DNA of 64,000 nucleotides from CAIYPG01 sp903864555 (GTDB lineage: Bacteria > Pseudomonadota > Gammaproteobacteria > Burkholderiales > SG8-39), in NCBI GenBank assembly GCA_947474715.1, contig CANJJT010000001.1:1-64000 (forward strand). Reading direction: 5' to 3'. A program made the translations under genes and the position numbers. Below, one piece after another: positions 1 to 10,136 of this stretch; position 1 is the stretch's first letter; the number at the start of each line of letters is the position of its first letter. The notes beneath the pieces are model-generated. The model saw nothing but the letters and a program-made list of their open reading frames with translations. It did not search any database and was not told the DNA's origin.

Positions 1-35
1 ACGATTTGCTCCGCCTTGTGGTGCTTGGTCGGCAT
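1..35 (-). mobile_element. start of an IS3-family-like transposase OrfA (cut by window edge)
   Basis: On the minus strand an ATG at 35..33 opens a frame reading MPTKHHKAEQIV before the window ends. A strong ribosome site (GGAGGAAC) sits at 48..41, eight bases upstream. IS3-family OrfA proteins often begin with a short basic stretch followed by a K/P-E-x-I-V motif, which this resembles. A possible element end reading TGTACCAGTAG lies at about 93..83, but the other end is outside the window. Only twelve residues are visible, so the family call is tentative. Confidence 0.45.
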
Positions 36-128
36 AACCTGTTCCTCCAAAATAATGTCCAGTTCGTGAAATCCTCTCACATCTACTGGTACAGCTATTT
101 CGGGCTAGGTCAAGAGCACCCCCCTCTC

Positions 129-418
129 TCACAACGGTTTGTCGGTGATCCTCGCCAACCTCTTCTCGTGCTTCTTCCGAATTGAAAACACCGACTGAGC
201 AATCCAGCGGTGTCCTCTTGGCGTCAGCAAACCCTGCTGATTGAAGTGGTCTGCGATCTGAAGGTCAGTCCAACCCAAGTGCTTGAGCGACTGAACTGAG
301 TGAAACAGTTTCTCGTGGTAGGGACTCAGTGGACGGATGTCCAGCGTCAGTGGATCTGAGCAAAGACTGAGGTGCTTTGGTTCACCACTGCCGGGGTTCT
401 CCGGCGGAGGTCCTACCG
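129..418 (-). pseudogene. C-terminal fragment of a recombinase-like DNA-binding protein
   Basis: An open frame on the minus strand runs from the end of glmS to a TGA at 131..129 and has no convincing start codon. Its distal part contains the pattern QIADHFNQQGLLTPRG followed by a basic tail (SIRKKHEKR). Helix-turn-helix segments of this form (x-I-A-x-x-L/F-N-x-x-G-x-x-T-P-R-G) are common at the C-terminus of large serine recombinases and related mobile-element proteins. The catalytic domain is missing, so I read it as the remnant of an inserted gene next to the IS3-like end. A short unknown accessory protein is the alternative. Confidence 0.45.
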
Positions 419-421
419 GGA

Positions 422-2269
422 CTACTCCACCGTAACTGACTTGGCAAGATTTCGTGGTTTGTCTACATCGTTGCCACGTTCAAGTGCGGCATGGTAGGCA
501 AGCAACTGCAGTGGGATGGTATGCAATATCGGCGACAACAGTCCAGCGTGATCAGGCATTCGGATGACGTGAAGGCCCTCACTATGTACGAGCCTTGTGT
601 CCTGATCTGCGAGTACATGTAATTCCCCGCCTCTTGCACGTACCTCCTGTAGGTTTGATTTGAGTTTCTCAAGAAGGGTGTCATTGGGAGCAATCGCAAC
701 TACTGGCATCTCCTTGTCCACCAGTGCCAGAGGTCCGTGTTTAAGTTCTCCTGCAGCATACGCTTCAGCATGAATGTACGAGATTTCTTTCAGCTTCAAA
801 GCTCCTTCCATCGCAATGGGATAGTGGATTCCCCTGCCTAGAAAGAGTGCATGCTCTCGATGGGAAAATTTCTCTGCCCACATCTTGATTTGGGGTTCCA
901 CTTCCCAAACGCTTCTCAATGCGTTCGGTAGATGCCTTAATGACGTAAGCAGGCGGCTTTCCTGTTCGGCTCCCAATCTTCCCCTCAATTTTGCAAGAAC
1001 CATCGTGAGCAGTGCCAATGCCGCCAGCTGAGTGGTGAATGCTTTGGTGGAGGCAACACCAATTTCAGGACCGGCTCGCGTCATGAACCGCAAGTCCGAT
1101 GCACGTACAAGTGCCGATTCAGGTACATTGCAAATTGACAGACAGCGTGTATGTCCCAATTGCTTCGCGTGTAGCAAGGCAGCCAAGGTATCTGCCGTTT
1201 CTCCTGATTGAGAAATTGTTATGACTAATCCGTTAGGGTTTGGCACCGATTCACGATATCGGTACTCGCTGGCAATTTCTACGTTGCAGGCAATTCCAGC
1301 AAACCCCTCAAGCCAGTATCGTGCAACCATTCCTGCGTGATAGCTAGTTCCGCACGCCAGTATCAATACAGAGTCAATATCCCGAAAAACTTCGTTTGCA
1401 TTTACCCCGAATAATTGAGGCGACACTGATTGGGCACTGGTGACCATTTCAAGCGTATTCGCCACCGCGATTGGTTGCTCGAATATCTCCTTCTGCATGT
1501 AATGGCGGTACAAGCCAAGTTCCACTGCCTCGGCTGTCAACTCCGATACATGAACCGGACGTTGAATCGGATTCCCCCTGCTATCGAAAATCTTGATCGT
1601 CTGTGTCGTAAGTTCAGAGACATCGCCGTCTTCAAGATAGATGACTCGTTGAGTTACCTGCAGTAAAGCGGATGTATCAGACGCAGCGAAATTCTCTCCA
1701 TCACCCAATCCCAGTAGTAATGGCGCGCCGTGCCTCGCAACCACCAGTTTTTCCTGTTCCGAATCAGACACAACTGCAATGGCATAGGCCCCTATTAATT
1801 CTGCAATACTCGTTCTTACAGCCTCAAGCAAGCTGCTGCTTCGTGCATGGTTATAGTGGATGAGATGGGCTATAACCTCGGTATCGGTATCTGACAGAAA
1901 TTTGTAGCCTAGGGAACGAAGCTTGCTCCGCAGGGCATCATGGTTCTCAATGATGCCGTTGTGGACAACTGAAATGCCGCCGGAAATGTGAGGATGCGCA
2001 TTTCGCTCTTCGGGTGCTCCATGGGTTGCCCATCTGGTGTGGGCAATTCCTGTGCGACCCTGGAGCCCTTCTCTTTCGGCCATCTGCTGCAACGACAGCA
2101 CTCTGCCAGCAGACCGCAAACGTTTGATCTCAAACTTGGTAGACTGATCACTAGACTGCAAAACAGCAATACCAGCAGAATCATAGCCACGATATTCAAG
2201 GCGCTTCAATCCTTCAATCAGGATGGGCACCACATTCCTTCCTGCGATTGCGCCTACAATTCCGCACAT
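422..2269 (-). CDS. glmS: glutamine--fructose-6-phosphate aminotransferase (isomerizing)
   Basis: Converts fructose-6-phosphate and glutamine to glucosamine-6-phosphate, the first step towards UDP-GlcNAc for peptidoglycan and lipopolysaccharide; cytoplasmic. The 615-residue protein is full length. It begins MCGIVG, so Cys2 becomes the N-terminal nucleophile of the class II glutaminase domain (about residues 2-220). Two SIS sugar-isomerase domains follow (about 290-430 and 460-600). The end NLAKSVTVE carries the conserved catalytic-loop lysine (K610). The gene lies 67 bases downstream of glmU, whose product uses the same pathway, so co-transcription is likely. Mobile-element debris begins right after its stop codon. 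Confidence 0.97.
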   Translation of the reverse strand: MCGIVGAIAGRNVVPILIEGLKRLEYRGYDSAGIAVLQSSDQSTKFEIKRLRSAGRVLSLQQMAEREGLQGRTGIAHTRWATHGAPEERNAHPHISGGISVVHNGIIENHDALRSKLRSLGYKFLSDTDTEVIAHLIHYNHARSSSLLEAVRTSIAELIGAYAIAVVSDSEQEKLVVARHGAPLLLGLGDGENFAASDTSALLQVTQRVIYLEDGDVSELTTQTIKIFDSRGNPIQRPVHVSELTAEAVELGLYRHYMQKEIFEQPIAVANTLEMVTSAQSVSPQLFGVNANEVFRDIDSVLILACGTSYHAGMVARYWLEGFAGIACNVEIASEYRYRESVPNPNGLVITISQSGETADTLAALLHAKQLGHTRCLSICNVPESALVRASDLRFMTRAGPEIGVASTKAFTTQLAALALLTMVLAKLRGRLGAEQESRLLTSLRHLPNALRSVWEVEPQIKMWAEKFSHREHALFLGRGIHYPIAMEGALKLKEISYIHAEAYAAGELKHGPLALVDKEMPVVAIAPNDTLLEKLKSNLQEVRARGGELHVLADQDTRLVHSEGLHVIRMPDHAGLLSPILHTIPLQLLAYHAALERGNDVDKPRNLAKSVTVE

Positions 2270-2336
2270 CTTGATACTTCCATTAAGTCAACTTGAATCA
2301 ATGTCAATGTTTCTGCATTTGTTTTGTCACGCCGCA

Positions 2337-3692
2337 TCAGGGTTTCTTCTTCATTGGTCGCTGCCAACGTACGGACTTTTGAGAAACCCTGGATAGCGTA
2401 AGCATGTCTTCAGGAGCCTCCTTGGACAAGGTTGTCCCTGCCGCCAAGGTTGCGCCCCGGCGCACAGTGACTGGGGCGATCAACTGGGTGTCTGAACCAA
2501 TGAAAACGTCGTCCTCAATGATAGTTCTATGTTTATTTGCGCCATCAAAATTACAAGTAATTGTGCCTGCGCCAACGTTTACATTTCGGCCGATGGTCGA
2601 ATCACCGAGGTACGAAAGATGACCTGCCTTGGTGCCTGCCTGAATGTGGCTAGCCTTCACTTCAACAAAATTTCCGATGTGTACATCTTCGGCTAATGTA
2701 GTGGCTGGCCTCAACCTGGAATAGGGTCCAATGCTGCATCTCTTTCCAATTTGAGCGCCGTCAATATGGCAGAACGCCTCTATTCTCGTTCCGTCGCTGA
2801 TGTGAACATTCTTGATCACGCAGTTGGGGCCAATTGAGACATGTTCTCCCAGCACCACATTGCCCTCAAACACGCAATTCACATCAATACTGCAATCCTT
2901 GCCTGCTTGCAGGCACCCGCGTATATCCAGTCTGTCCGGGTCAAATAGCGTGGTTCCTTGCTCCATCAAGAATTCGGCCGCTTCTTTTTGGAAAACTCTT
3001 TCGAGTTGGGATAATTGTGTGCGGCTATTCACACCCAGAGTTTCAGTTATGGACTCTGGTTCAACCGACCCTACACGTACGCCTTCCTCTACTGCCATGG
3101 ATATGATGTCAGTAAGGTAATACTCTTTTTGAGCATTCTCGCTTCCTAGATTTACAAGCCATTGTTTGAGCTTCGTTGTTGCTACCAGCATTATTCCGGT
3201 ATTTACCTCTGCAATAACAAGCTCTTCACTGCTCGCGTCTTTCTGCTCAACGATTTTGATTATTTGCGAGTTCTTTCTTACAATCCTTCCATAACCAGAA
3301 GAATCTTTGAGAGTCACCGTGAGAATCGCCAAGCCGCTGTTTGCCACTTTCTTGAGGGCATCAATTGTCTTAGCTTTGATGAGTGGTACATCACCGTACA
3401 GAACAAGGGTGTCTGCATCTTCCTTCAAGAAGGGAAGGGCTTGTATGACCGCATGGCCAGTTCCAAGTTGGGTCTCCTGCCGTGCCCAGTGGATTCCCTG
3501 TCGATTTGCGAATGCTTTAGGTACTGCATCACCGCCATAGCCATATACGACGCATATTACTTCCGGATTCATCAGGGCCGCTGTATCCAGTACATGACCC
3601 AACAAGGGCTTTCCAGCCAACGGATGCAAGACCTTGGGGAGGTCTGAGTGCATACGTTTACCCTGTCCTGCCGCAAGAATGACAATATTCAC
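2337..3692 (-). CDS. glmU: bifunctional UDP-GlcNAc pyrophosphorylase / glucosamine-1-phosphate acetyltransferase
   Basis: Acetylates glucosamine-1-phosphate and then uridylylates it to UDP-GlcNAc. The 451-residue length is standard. The N-terminal nucleotidyltransferase signature LAAGQGKRM is at residues 6-14 with the partner lysine of LPKVL at 20. The C-terminal half is a left-handed beta-helix of hexapeptide repeats (about 250-440), ending in the acetyltransferase region with GAGTITCNFDG. The start is GTG at 3692..3690, preceded by AGGA six bases upstream. It precedes glmS and follows gltD on the same strand, so glutamate/glutamine supply and amino-sugar synthesis are adjacent. Confidence 0.97.
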   Translation of the reverse strand: MNIVILAAGQGKRMHSDLPKVLHPLAGKPLLGHVLDTAALMNPEVICVVYGYGGDAVPKAFANRQGIHWARQETQLGTGHAVIQALPFLKEDADTLVLYGDVPLIKAKTIDALKKVANSGLAILTVTLKDSSGYGRIVRKNSQIIKIVEQKDASSEELVIAEVNTGIMLVATTKLKQWLVNLGSENAQKEYYLTDIISMAVEEGVRVGSVEPESITETLGVNSRTQLSQLERVFQKEAAEFLMEQGTTLFDPDRLDIRGCLQAGKDCSIDVNCVFEGNVVLGEHVSIGPNCVIKNVHISDGTRIEAFCHIDGAQIGKRCSIGPYSRLRPATTLAEDVHIGNFVEVKASHIQAGTKAGHLSYLGDSTIGRNVNVGAGTITCNFDGANKHRTIIEDDVFIGSDTQLIAPVTVRRGATLAAGTTLSKEAPEDMLTLSRVSQKSVRWQRPMKKKP

Positions 3693-3796
3693 AAGGAGTC
3701 CTGTAGAACGGCAGTTATCTTAGCGCGATGCTTAAGACACTCGTGTATAGCGAAGGAGCTACGCATGGACTGCCACCCTCTCCCAAACACAAGTAC

Positions 3797-5266
3797 TCAA
3801 CGCGGAAGAAGTGTGCTGCCTATAAGAAATTCATCAACTGCACGTGCACACTGTCGGCCTTCCCTGATGGCCCAAACCACCAAAGACTGACCTCGGCGCA
3901 TATCGCCAGCTGTAAATACTTTAGAAACGCTGGTTGCGTATGCCTTTCCAGCCTCTGGCATATCGTCAACATTTGCCTTGGCATTGCCGCGAGCGTCCTT
4001 CTCGATACCAAGTGAATCAAGAACACAGGCTTCGGGTGAGATAAATCCCATCGCAAGAAGGACCATGTCGGCAGGAATGATTTCCTCGCTTCCGGGGATT
4101 TCACTCATCTTGCCCTCCTTCCAGTCGAGCTTGATTGTTTTCAGAGCCTTAACTTTACCGCCTTCACCGATAAACTCTTTTGTTGCAACTGCCCATTCCC
4201 GCTGCGCACCTTCCTTATGTGATGAAGAAGTGCGAAGACGTGTTGGCCAGTAAGGCCATACTGGATTGCGCTCCGGATCGGGAGGCATGGGCATTACCTC
4301 AAATTGCTTGACTGATTTTGCGCCGTGGCGATTGGATGTTCCAACACAGTCTGACCCTGTATCGCCGCCACCTATTACAACAACGTGCTTGTCAGTGGCC
4401 CATAGCGGAGTGATATTGGCATCTCCGACTACTCGACGATTCTGCAGCGGAAGAAATTCCATTGCAAACTGCACGCCATCTAGATTGCGTCCAGGAATGG
4501 GCAGATCCCGTGGAACCTCGGCGCCCCCGGCAAGGACCACAGCATCAAATTCCGCGACCAATCCTTTCGGGTCAACTTCCTTGGCCTTTGCACTACCAGC
4601 GCCAACGTTGGCCTTGCCGACAACATGGCCTGTCCTGAATTCCACTCCTTCTGAACGCATCTGCTCGATGCGACGGTCAATGAGCCATTTCTCCATCTTG
4701 AAGTCTGGAATGCCGTAGCGGAGCAGGCCACCAACCCGATCATTCTTTTCAAATACCACCACCTGATGTCCAGCACGCGCTAGCTGTTGGGCACAGGCCA
4801 TACCGGCTGGGCCGGAACCGATGATGGCTACCCTTTTCCCAGACTTGGTGGCACTGGGCTGAGGTACTACCCATCCTTCCTCCCATGCCTTGTCGATGAT
4901 CGCGTGCTCGATTGACTTGATACCCACTGGATCATTATTAATTCGAAGGGTACATGCTTCTTCGCAAGGTGCAGGACAGATCCGCCCGGTGAACTCAGGG
5001 AAATTATTGGTCGAATGCAAGGTATCGATTGCACGCTTCCAGTCCTCACGGTAGACGAGATCATTGAAATCGGGAATGATATTGTTGACTGGGCACCCGC
5101 TCATACAAAAGGGAATGCCGCAATCCATGCATCGAGCACCTTGGACTTTTGCATCGCCATCTGTCAAGCGAAGCACAAATTCCTTGTAATGCGCCTTGCG
5201 CGCGTCAATTGGTTCCTCCGCTTCCTGCAGCCGCTGATATTCAAGGAACCCAGTTATCTTTCCCAT
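3797..5266 (-). CDS. gltD: glutamate synthase (NADPH) small subunit
   Basis: Beta subunit of GOGAT: takes electrons from NADPH through FAD and iron-sulfur clusters to the large subunit, which makes two glutamates from glutamine and 2-oxoglutarate. The 489 residues are normal. Near the N-terminus cysteines 46, 49, 54 and 58 form a ferredoxin-like cluster motif, and a second set follows in GRICPAPCEEAC (about 94-105). The FAD site IIGSGPAGMACA is near 149 and the NADPH site VVIGGGDTGSDCVG near 295. It lies 65 bases downstream of gltB in the same direction, so gltB-gltD is an operon. Confidence 0.96.
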   Translation of the reverse strand: MGKITGFLEYQRLQEAEEPIDARKAHYKEFVLRLTDGDAKVQGARCMDCGIPFCMSGCPVNNIIPDFNDLVYREDWKRAIDTLHSTNNFPEFTGRICPAPCEEACTLRINNDPVGIKSIEHAIIDKAWEEGWVVPQPSATKSGKRVAIIGSGPAGMACAQQLARAGHQVVVFEKNDRVGGLLRYGIPDFKMEKWLIDRRIEQMRSEGVEFRTGHVVGKANVGAGSAKAKEVDPKGLVAEFDAVVLAGGAEVPRDLPIPGRNLDGVQFAMEFLPLQNRRVVGDANITPLWATDKHVVVIGGGDTGSDCVGTSNRHGAKSVKQFEVMPMPPDPERNPVWPYWPTRLRTSSSHKEGAQREWAVATKEFIGEGGKVKALKTIKLDWKEGKMSEIPGSEEIIPADMVLLAMGFISPEACVLDSLGIEKDARGNAKANVDDMPEAGKAYATSVSKVFTAGDMRRGQSLVVWAIREGRQCARAVDEFLIGSTLLPR

Positions 5267-5331
5267 GGTGCGTCGATCACTCTTAAGTTGCGCAAATCAC
5301 ACGCTGATTTTTTCAATCGGATTTGATACCG

Positions 5332-8300
5332 TCAGGCTGCTGCCTTCTTGCCAGCGGCAATATCGCCTAGTGCCCGTCGATATTCCTTTGGGAAAACCTT
5401 GATGAAATGCAGCCTGGCTTTGTACCATTCATCAAGGAGCTGCTTTGCCCGCTGGCTTCCGGTGTAACGATGATGGCGTTCTATCAGTCGGCGAAGAGTA
5501 ATCTCATCCGTTTCGCCAAGATGCCAATACTCCTTGGGAATCTTGCCCTGTTGCTCCGAATCGGTGGTTACCGTATCAAGATCAACCATTACTACATTGC
5601 AATAGTCCTGAAACCTTCCTTCAGGATCATAGATGTAAGCAATGCCTCCCGACATGCCTGCGGCAAAATTACGTCCAGTGGTACCAAGTACGACAATAGT
5701 TCCACCGGTCATATATTCGCACCCGTGGTCCCCGACTCCTTCAACAACTGCAGTGGCTCCGGAATTCCTCACCGCAAATCGCTCTCCCGCTACACCTCGA
5801 AAATAGGCTTCCCCGCTGGTAGCACCATATAAAGCCACATTTCCCGTAATGATGTTATCCGTAGGCTCTCCCCGGAATTTTGGCGATGGCTGAACCATTA
5901 TTCTTCCGCCAGATAAGCCCTTGCCGCAATAGTCATTGCTTTCACCTATTAGGTTCAGCGAAACACCCCTTGCAAGAAAGGCACCGAAGCTCTGTCCGGC
6001 CGACCCGGTGAATCTGACATGTATCGAGTCCTCCGCAAGACCCGCCATGCCATATCTTTTCGCAATTGTGCCGGAGAGTATGGTTCCGACAGTGCGGTGG
6101 ATATTGCGTATCGGCATCTCTATTGTGACCTTTTCACCTCGCTCCAATGCCGGCTTTGCAAGCTCAATCAATCGGTGATCCAGCGCATTCTCTAACCCAT
6201 GGTCTTGCGACTCGGTATGGTAGCGGGCAACTTCCATTGAAGCATCAGGTTGGTGGAATATCCGGGTGAAATCCAGGCCTTTGGCTTTCCAGTGGGATAT
6301 GCCGCGCCGTATATCAAGCAAATCCGACCGTCCTATCAAGTCATTGAATTTTCGGATTCCCAGTTGTGCCATCAATTGGCGAGCCTCTTCCGCAACAAAG
6401 AAGAAGAAATTGATAACGTGCTCAGGCTTGCCGGTGAATTTCTTTCGTAACTCGGGGTCTTGGGTCGCAACACCAACCGGACATGTGTTTAGATGGCACT
6501 TACGCATCATGATGCAACCTTCAACCACAAGGGGAGCCGTGGCAAAACCAAACTCATCAGCCCCAAGCAATGCACCAATCACTACGTCGCGCCCTGTCTT
6601 GATCTGTCCGTCAACTTGTACCACTATTCGACCACGTAATCTGTTGAGAACCAGAGTCTGCTGAGTTTCAGCCAGTCCAAGTTCCCATGGTGTGCCTGCG
6701 TGCTTGATTGATGACCATGGAGAGGCTCCTGTTCCGCCATCATGACCTGAAATAGTCACATGGTCTGACTTTGCTTTCGCCACTCCGGCAGCCACTGTGC
6801 CTACACCAACTTCTGAAACCAGTTTCACGGATATCGTGGCACTGGGATTTGCATTCTTGAGATCGTGTATCAGCTGCGCCAGATCTTCGATTGAATAGAT
6901 ATCGTGATGAGGCGGAGGTGAAATCAACTCGACACCAGGGGTCGAACAACGCAACTCAGCGATGTACTCGGACACCTTCTTGCCGGGCAGTTGCCCGCCT
7001 TCGCCAGGCTTTGCTCCTTGGGCCATCTTGATCTGAATCTGGTCAGCTGACGACAGATACTCGGCTGTGACACCAAAACGTCCGGAGGCAACCTGCTTAA
7101 TCTTGGATCGGAGTGAATCGCCTTCCTTAAGCGGATAGTCACTTTCTATGCGATCCTTTCCAAGTCGGCTTGCCAGCGTTTCACCAGCACGCACGGGGGC
7201 GTACCTGTTTCGGTCTTCACCACCCTCGCCAGTATTGGATTTCCCACCGATGCGATTCATTGCAATAGCGAGGGTTGTATGGGCTTCTGTGGAAATTGAA
7301 CCCAGGGACATTGCGCCAGTTGCAAAGCGCTTCACGATGTCAGCAGCCGATTCGACTTCCTCAATAGGAATTGGCTGACACTTATCCAGACGAAACTCGA
7401 ATAACCCTCTTATCGTCATATGACGACGTGACTGATCATTAATCAGTGCCGCATATTCCTTGTAGCTCTGGAATGAGTTCTGCTTTGTTGCGTGTTGCAA
7501 CTTCGCAATTGCATCAGGCGTCCACATGTGGTCTTCGCCACGAACGCGGTACGCATATTCTCCACCTGCATCCAAGGCTTGCACCAACACCGGATCATTG
7601 CTGAACGCAAGTTTATGCACATTCAGAACCTCTTCGGCCAATTGGAACACACTGATACCCTCGATATTAGAGGTGGTTCCTGAGAAATATTTTTCCACAA
7701 AGTCCCTGGAAAGGCCCACCGCCTCGAATATCTGAGCACCTGTATATGACATGTAGGTGGAAATGCCCATCTTGGACATAACCTTGCGTAGCCCCTTTCC
7801 AATGGCTTTGACAAAATTCTTGATGGCCTTCTTGCCCACATCCGGGTTTTCTGAATCCACTATGTCGAGAATCGTTTCAAGCGCCAGATAAGGATGCACT
7901 GCTTCTGCCCCATATCCTGCAAGCAAAGCAAAGTGGTGCACCTCCCGTGCCGATCCGGTTTCCACAACCAATCCCGTGGAAGTTCTTAATCCTCGATTAA
8001 CAAGATGTTGATGAACAGCCGACAGCGCCAAAAGTGCAGGTATTGCCACCTGATCTTGAGTAACTCTACGATCTGAAATTATAAGTATCGAATACCCTGT
8101 TCGAATAGCATCCTCAGCTTGAGCTGCCAGGGAAGCAATTTTCGCCTCAATCGCTTGACTTCCCCATGCCAAGGGATAACAAATATCAATTTCAAATGAT
8201 TTGAATTTTCCGTCCGTGTATTGATCTATATGCCTGATCTTCTCCATTTCGTAGAAGTCAAGCACTGGTTGGCTTACTTCCAACCGTAAAGGAGGATTGG

Positions 8301-10038
8301 TTTCATCAACTCCAAGCAAGTTAGGTTTGGGGCCGATGAAAGACACCAGAGAGGTGACTATTTCCTCTCGTATGGGATCGATTGGCGGGTTTGTAACCTG
8401 CGCAAATAATTGCTTGAAGTAGTGATATAGCGTTTTATTCTTGTTCGACAATACGGCCAATGGTGAGTCGTTACCCATGGAACCTGTTGGTTCCTCACCA
8501 TTTTCTCCCATGGGAGAGAGAATGAATTTGACCTCTTCCTGCGTGTACCCAAACGCTTGCTGCCGATCAAGCAAGGATACTAGGGATCGCTCAGGGCGCT
8601 CCTTGTCACTGGTGACATCATCGAGCTTTACCCGAATCCGGTCGATCCACTCTGCGTAGGGCTTCGTGGACGCCAGCGTGTCCTTAATTTCTCTATCATC
8701 GATAATTCGTCCCTTTTCCACATCAACAAGGAACATCTTGCCCGGTTGCAATCGCCATTTCTTGATGATTCGGTCTTCTGGAATGGGGAGGACACCTGCT
8801 TCCGAAGCCATAATGACTAAGTCGTCGTCCGTCACGATGTAGCGGGCCGGACGAAGTCCATTTCGATCAAGTGTGGCACCAATTTGACGGCCATCCGTGA
8901 ATGCTATGGCAGCCGGACCATCCCACGGCTCCATCATGGCAGCGTGGTACTCGTAGAACGCACGGCGGCTAGTATCCATCAAGGCATGGCCTTCCCATGC
9001 CTCCGGAATCATCATCATCACGGCATGTGCAATCGAGTAGCCGCTCATCACCAGCAATTCAAGTGCATTGTCGAACGACGCAGAATCAGATTGACCGTCA
9101 TAAATTAACGGCCAGAGTTTCTCAAGATCCTTGCCGAGTACCGGACTTGAAATTGCTCCCTGACGAGCTCGGATCCAGTTTACGTTTCCCCGCACAGTAT
9201 TGATTTCCCCGTTGTGGGCAATCAATCTAAATGGATGCGCAAGATCCCATGTAGGGAAGGTATTTGTAGAAAACCGCTGGTGAGCCAATGCTAGGGCAGA
9301 GGTCACTTTCTGGTTTTGCAGATCCAGGTAGTACTCCCCGACTTGGTCTGCCAGAAGCATGCCTTTGTACACAATGGTTCTGGCAGACATTGATGCAACG
9401 TAAAACTCTTTGCCATGAGCTAGCTTCAGTGACTGAATCGCATGACCCGCACTTTTGCGAATTACATAGAGCTTTCTTTCCAGCGCATCTGTTACTGTGA
9501 CGCCCGTTCCCCGGCCTATGAATACCTGCCTGATAACCGGTTCTATTCGAAGAACTGATTTCCCCAATCCGGTGTTGTTTCTGGGTACATCTCTCCACCC
9601 CAGTAAGACCTGTCCTTCGTCTTTTATGGCCCTTTCTATTTCGTATTCACAAGCCAGACGGGAAGCCGGTTCCTGGGGCAGAAACACCATACCGACCCCG
9701 TACTGCCCTGTAGGTGGCAGCACGACTTCGGATTTGGACATTTCTTCCCGAAAAAATGCATCGGGTATCTGAATAAGGATTCCTGCACCGTCGCCAGCCA
9801 AAGGATCAGCTCCCACGGCACCACGATGAGTGAGATTACGGAGAATCTGGAGCCCGTGTTCCACAATCGAATGACTTTTCGCCCCTTTGATGTGCGCAAT
9901 GAATCCGACACCACAGGCATCGTGTTCGTTGGCCGGGTCGTATAGTCCTTGCTTGGGCGGAAATCCTGTTTGGCCCACGTTCACCACCTCGCTAAGCCTC
10001 TGTTTTCTGGGGGGAACGGAGGCCGGTTGATCTGACAA
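5332..10038 (-). CDS. gltB: glutamate synthase (NADPH) large subunit
   Basis: Alpha subunit of GOGAT, 1568 residues. The mature N-terminus is expected at Cys42 (within NEHDACGVGF), after removal of a 41-residue propeptide; this cysteine is the nucleophile of the glutaminase domain that releases ammonia. A central domain and an FMN-binding synthase domain follow (with the GEGGEDRNRY motif). The 3Fe-4S cluster motif is CIMMRKCHLNTCPVG. The C-terminal part has the glycine-rich right-handed beta-helix typical of GltB. Ammonia travels through an internal tunnel to the FMN site. Transcription runs towards gltD; aroB lies upstream on the same strand after a 98-base gap. Confidence 0.97.
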   Translation of the reverse strand: MSDQPASVPPRKQRLSEVVNVGQTGFPPKQGLYDPANEHDACGVGFIAHIKGAKSHSIVEHGLQILRNLTHRGAVGADPLAGDGAGILIQIPDAFFREEMSKSEVVLPPTGQYGVGMVFLPQEPASRLACEYEIERAIKDEGQVLLGWRDVPRNNTGLGKSVLRIEPVIRQVFIGRGTGVTVTDALERKLYVIRKSAGHAIQSLKLAHGKEFYVASMSARTIVYKGMLLADQVGEYYLDLQNQKVTSALALAHQRFSTNTFPTWDLAHPFRLIAHNGEINTVRGNVNWIRARQGAISSPVLGKDLEKLWPLIYDGQSDSASFDNALELLVMSGYSIAHAVMMMIPEAWEGHALMDTSRRAFYEYHAAMMEPWDGPAAIAFTDGRQIGATLDRNGLRPARYIVTDDDLVIMASEAGVLPIPEDRIIKKWRLQPGKMFLVDVEKGRIIDDREIKDTLASTKPYAEWIDRIRVKLDDVTSDKERPERSLVSLLDRQQAFGYTQEEVKFILSPMGENGEEPTGSMGNDSPLAVLSNKNKTLYHYFKQLFAQVTNPPIDPIREEIVTSLVSFIGPKPNLLGVDETNPPLRLEVSQPVLDFYEMEKIRHIDQYTDGKFKSFEIDICYPLAWGSQAIEAKIASLAAQAEDAIRTGYSILIISDRRVTQDQVAIPALLALSAVHQHLVNRGLRTSTGLVVETGSAREVHHFALLAGYGAEAVHPYLALETILDIVDSENPDVGKKAIKNFVKAIGKGLRKVMSKMGISTYMSYTGAQIFEAVGLSRDFVEKYFSGTTSNIEGISVFQLAEEVLNVHKLAFSNDPVLVQALDAGGEYAYRVRGEDHMWTPDAIAKLQHATKQNSFQSYKEYAALINDQSRRHMTIRGLFEFRLDKCQPIPIEEVESAADIVKRFATGAMSLGSISTEAHTTLAIAMNRIGGKSNTGEGGEDRNRYAPVRAGETLASRLGKDRIESDYPLKEGDSLRSKIKQVASGRFGVTAEYLSSADQIQIKMAQGAKPGEGGQLPGKKVSEYIAELRCSTPGVELISPPPHHDIYSIEDLAQLIHDLKNANPSATISVKLVSEVGVGTVAAGVAKAKSDHVTISGHDGGTGASPWSSIKHAGTPWELGLAETQQTLVLNRLRGRIVVQVDGQIKTGRDVVIGALLGADEFGFATAPLVVEGCIMMRKCHLNTCPVGVATQDPELRKKFTGKPEHVINFFFFVAEEARQLMAQLGIRKFNDLIGRSDLLDIRRGISHWKAKGLDFTRIFHQPDASMEVARYHTESQDHGLENALDHRLIELAKPALERGEKVTIEMPIRNIHRTVGTILSGTIAKRYGMAGLAEDSIHVRFTGSAGQSFGAFLARGVSLNLIGESNDYCGKGLSGGRIMVQPSPKFRGEPTDNIITGNVALYGATSGEAYFRGVAGERFAVRNSGATAVVEGVGDHGCEYMTGGTIVVLGTTGRNFAAGMSGGIAYIYDPEGRFQDYCNVVMVDLDTVTTDSEQQGKIPKEYWHLGETDEITLRRLIERHHRYTGSQRAKQLLDEWYKARLHFIKVFPKEYRRALGDIAAGKKAAA

Positions 10039-10136
10039 AAATACCGGGGGAATTTTAAAGTGTACCGGCTAACTTCATAAACATCAAGCGGTTACGTCTC
10101 GCTGCAGAGCAGCATATCAGTCTTTGTCTGGCCACA

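Noticed and set aside
2270..2336. glmS ribozyme-type leader upstream of glmS
   Set aside because: Only 67 bases separate glmU and glmS and no ribozyme-like fold is visible; such ribozymes are known from Gram-positive bacteria.
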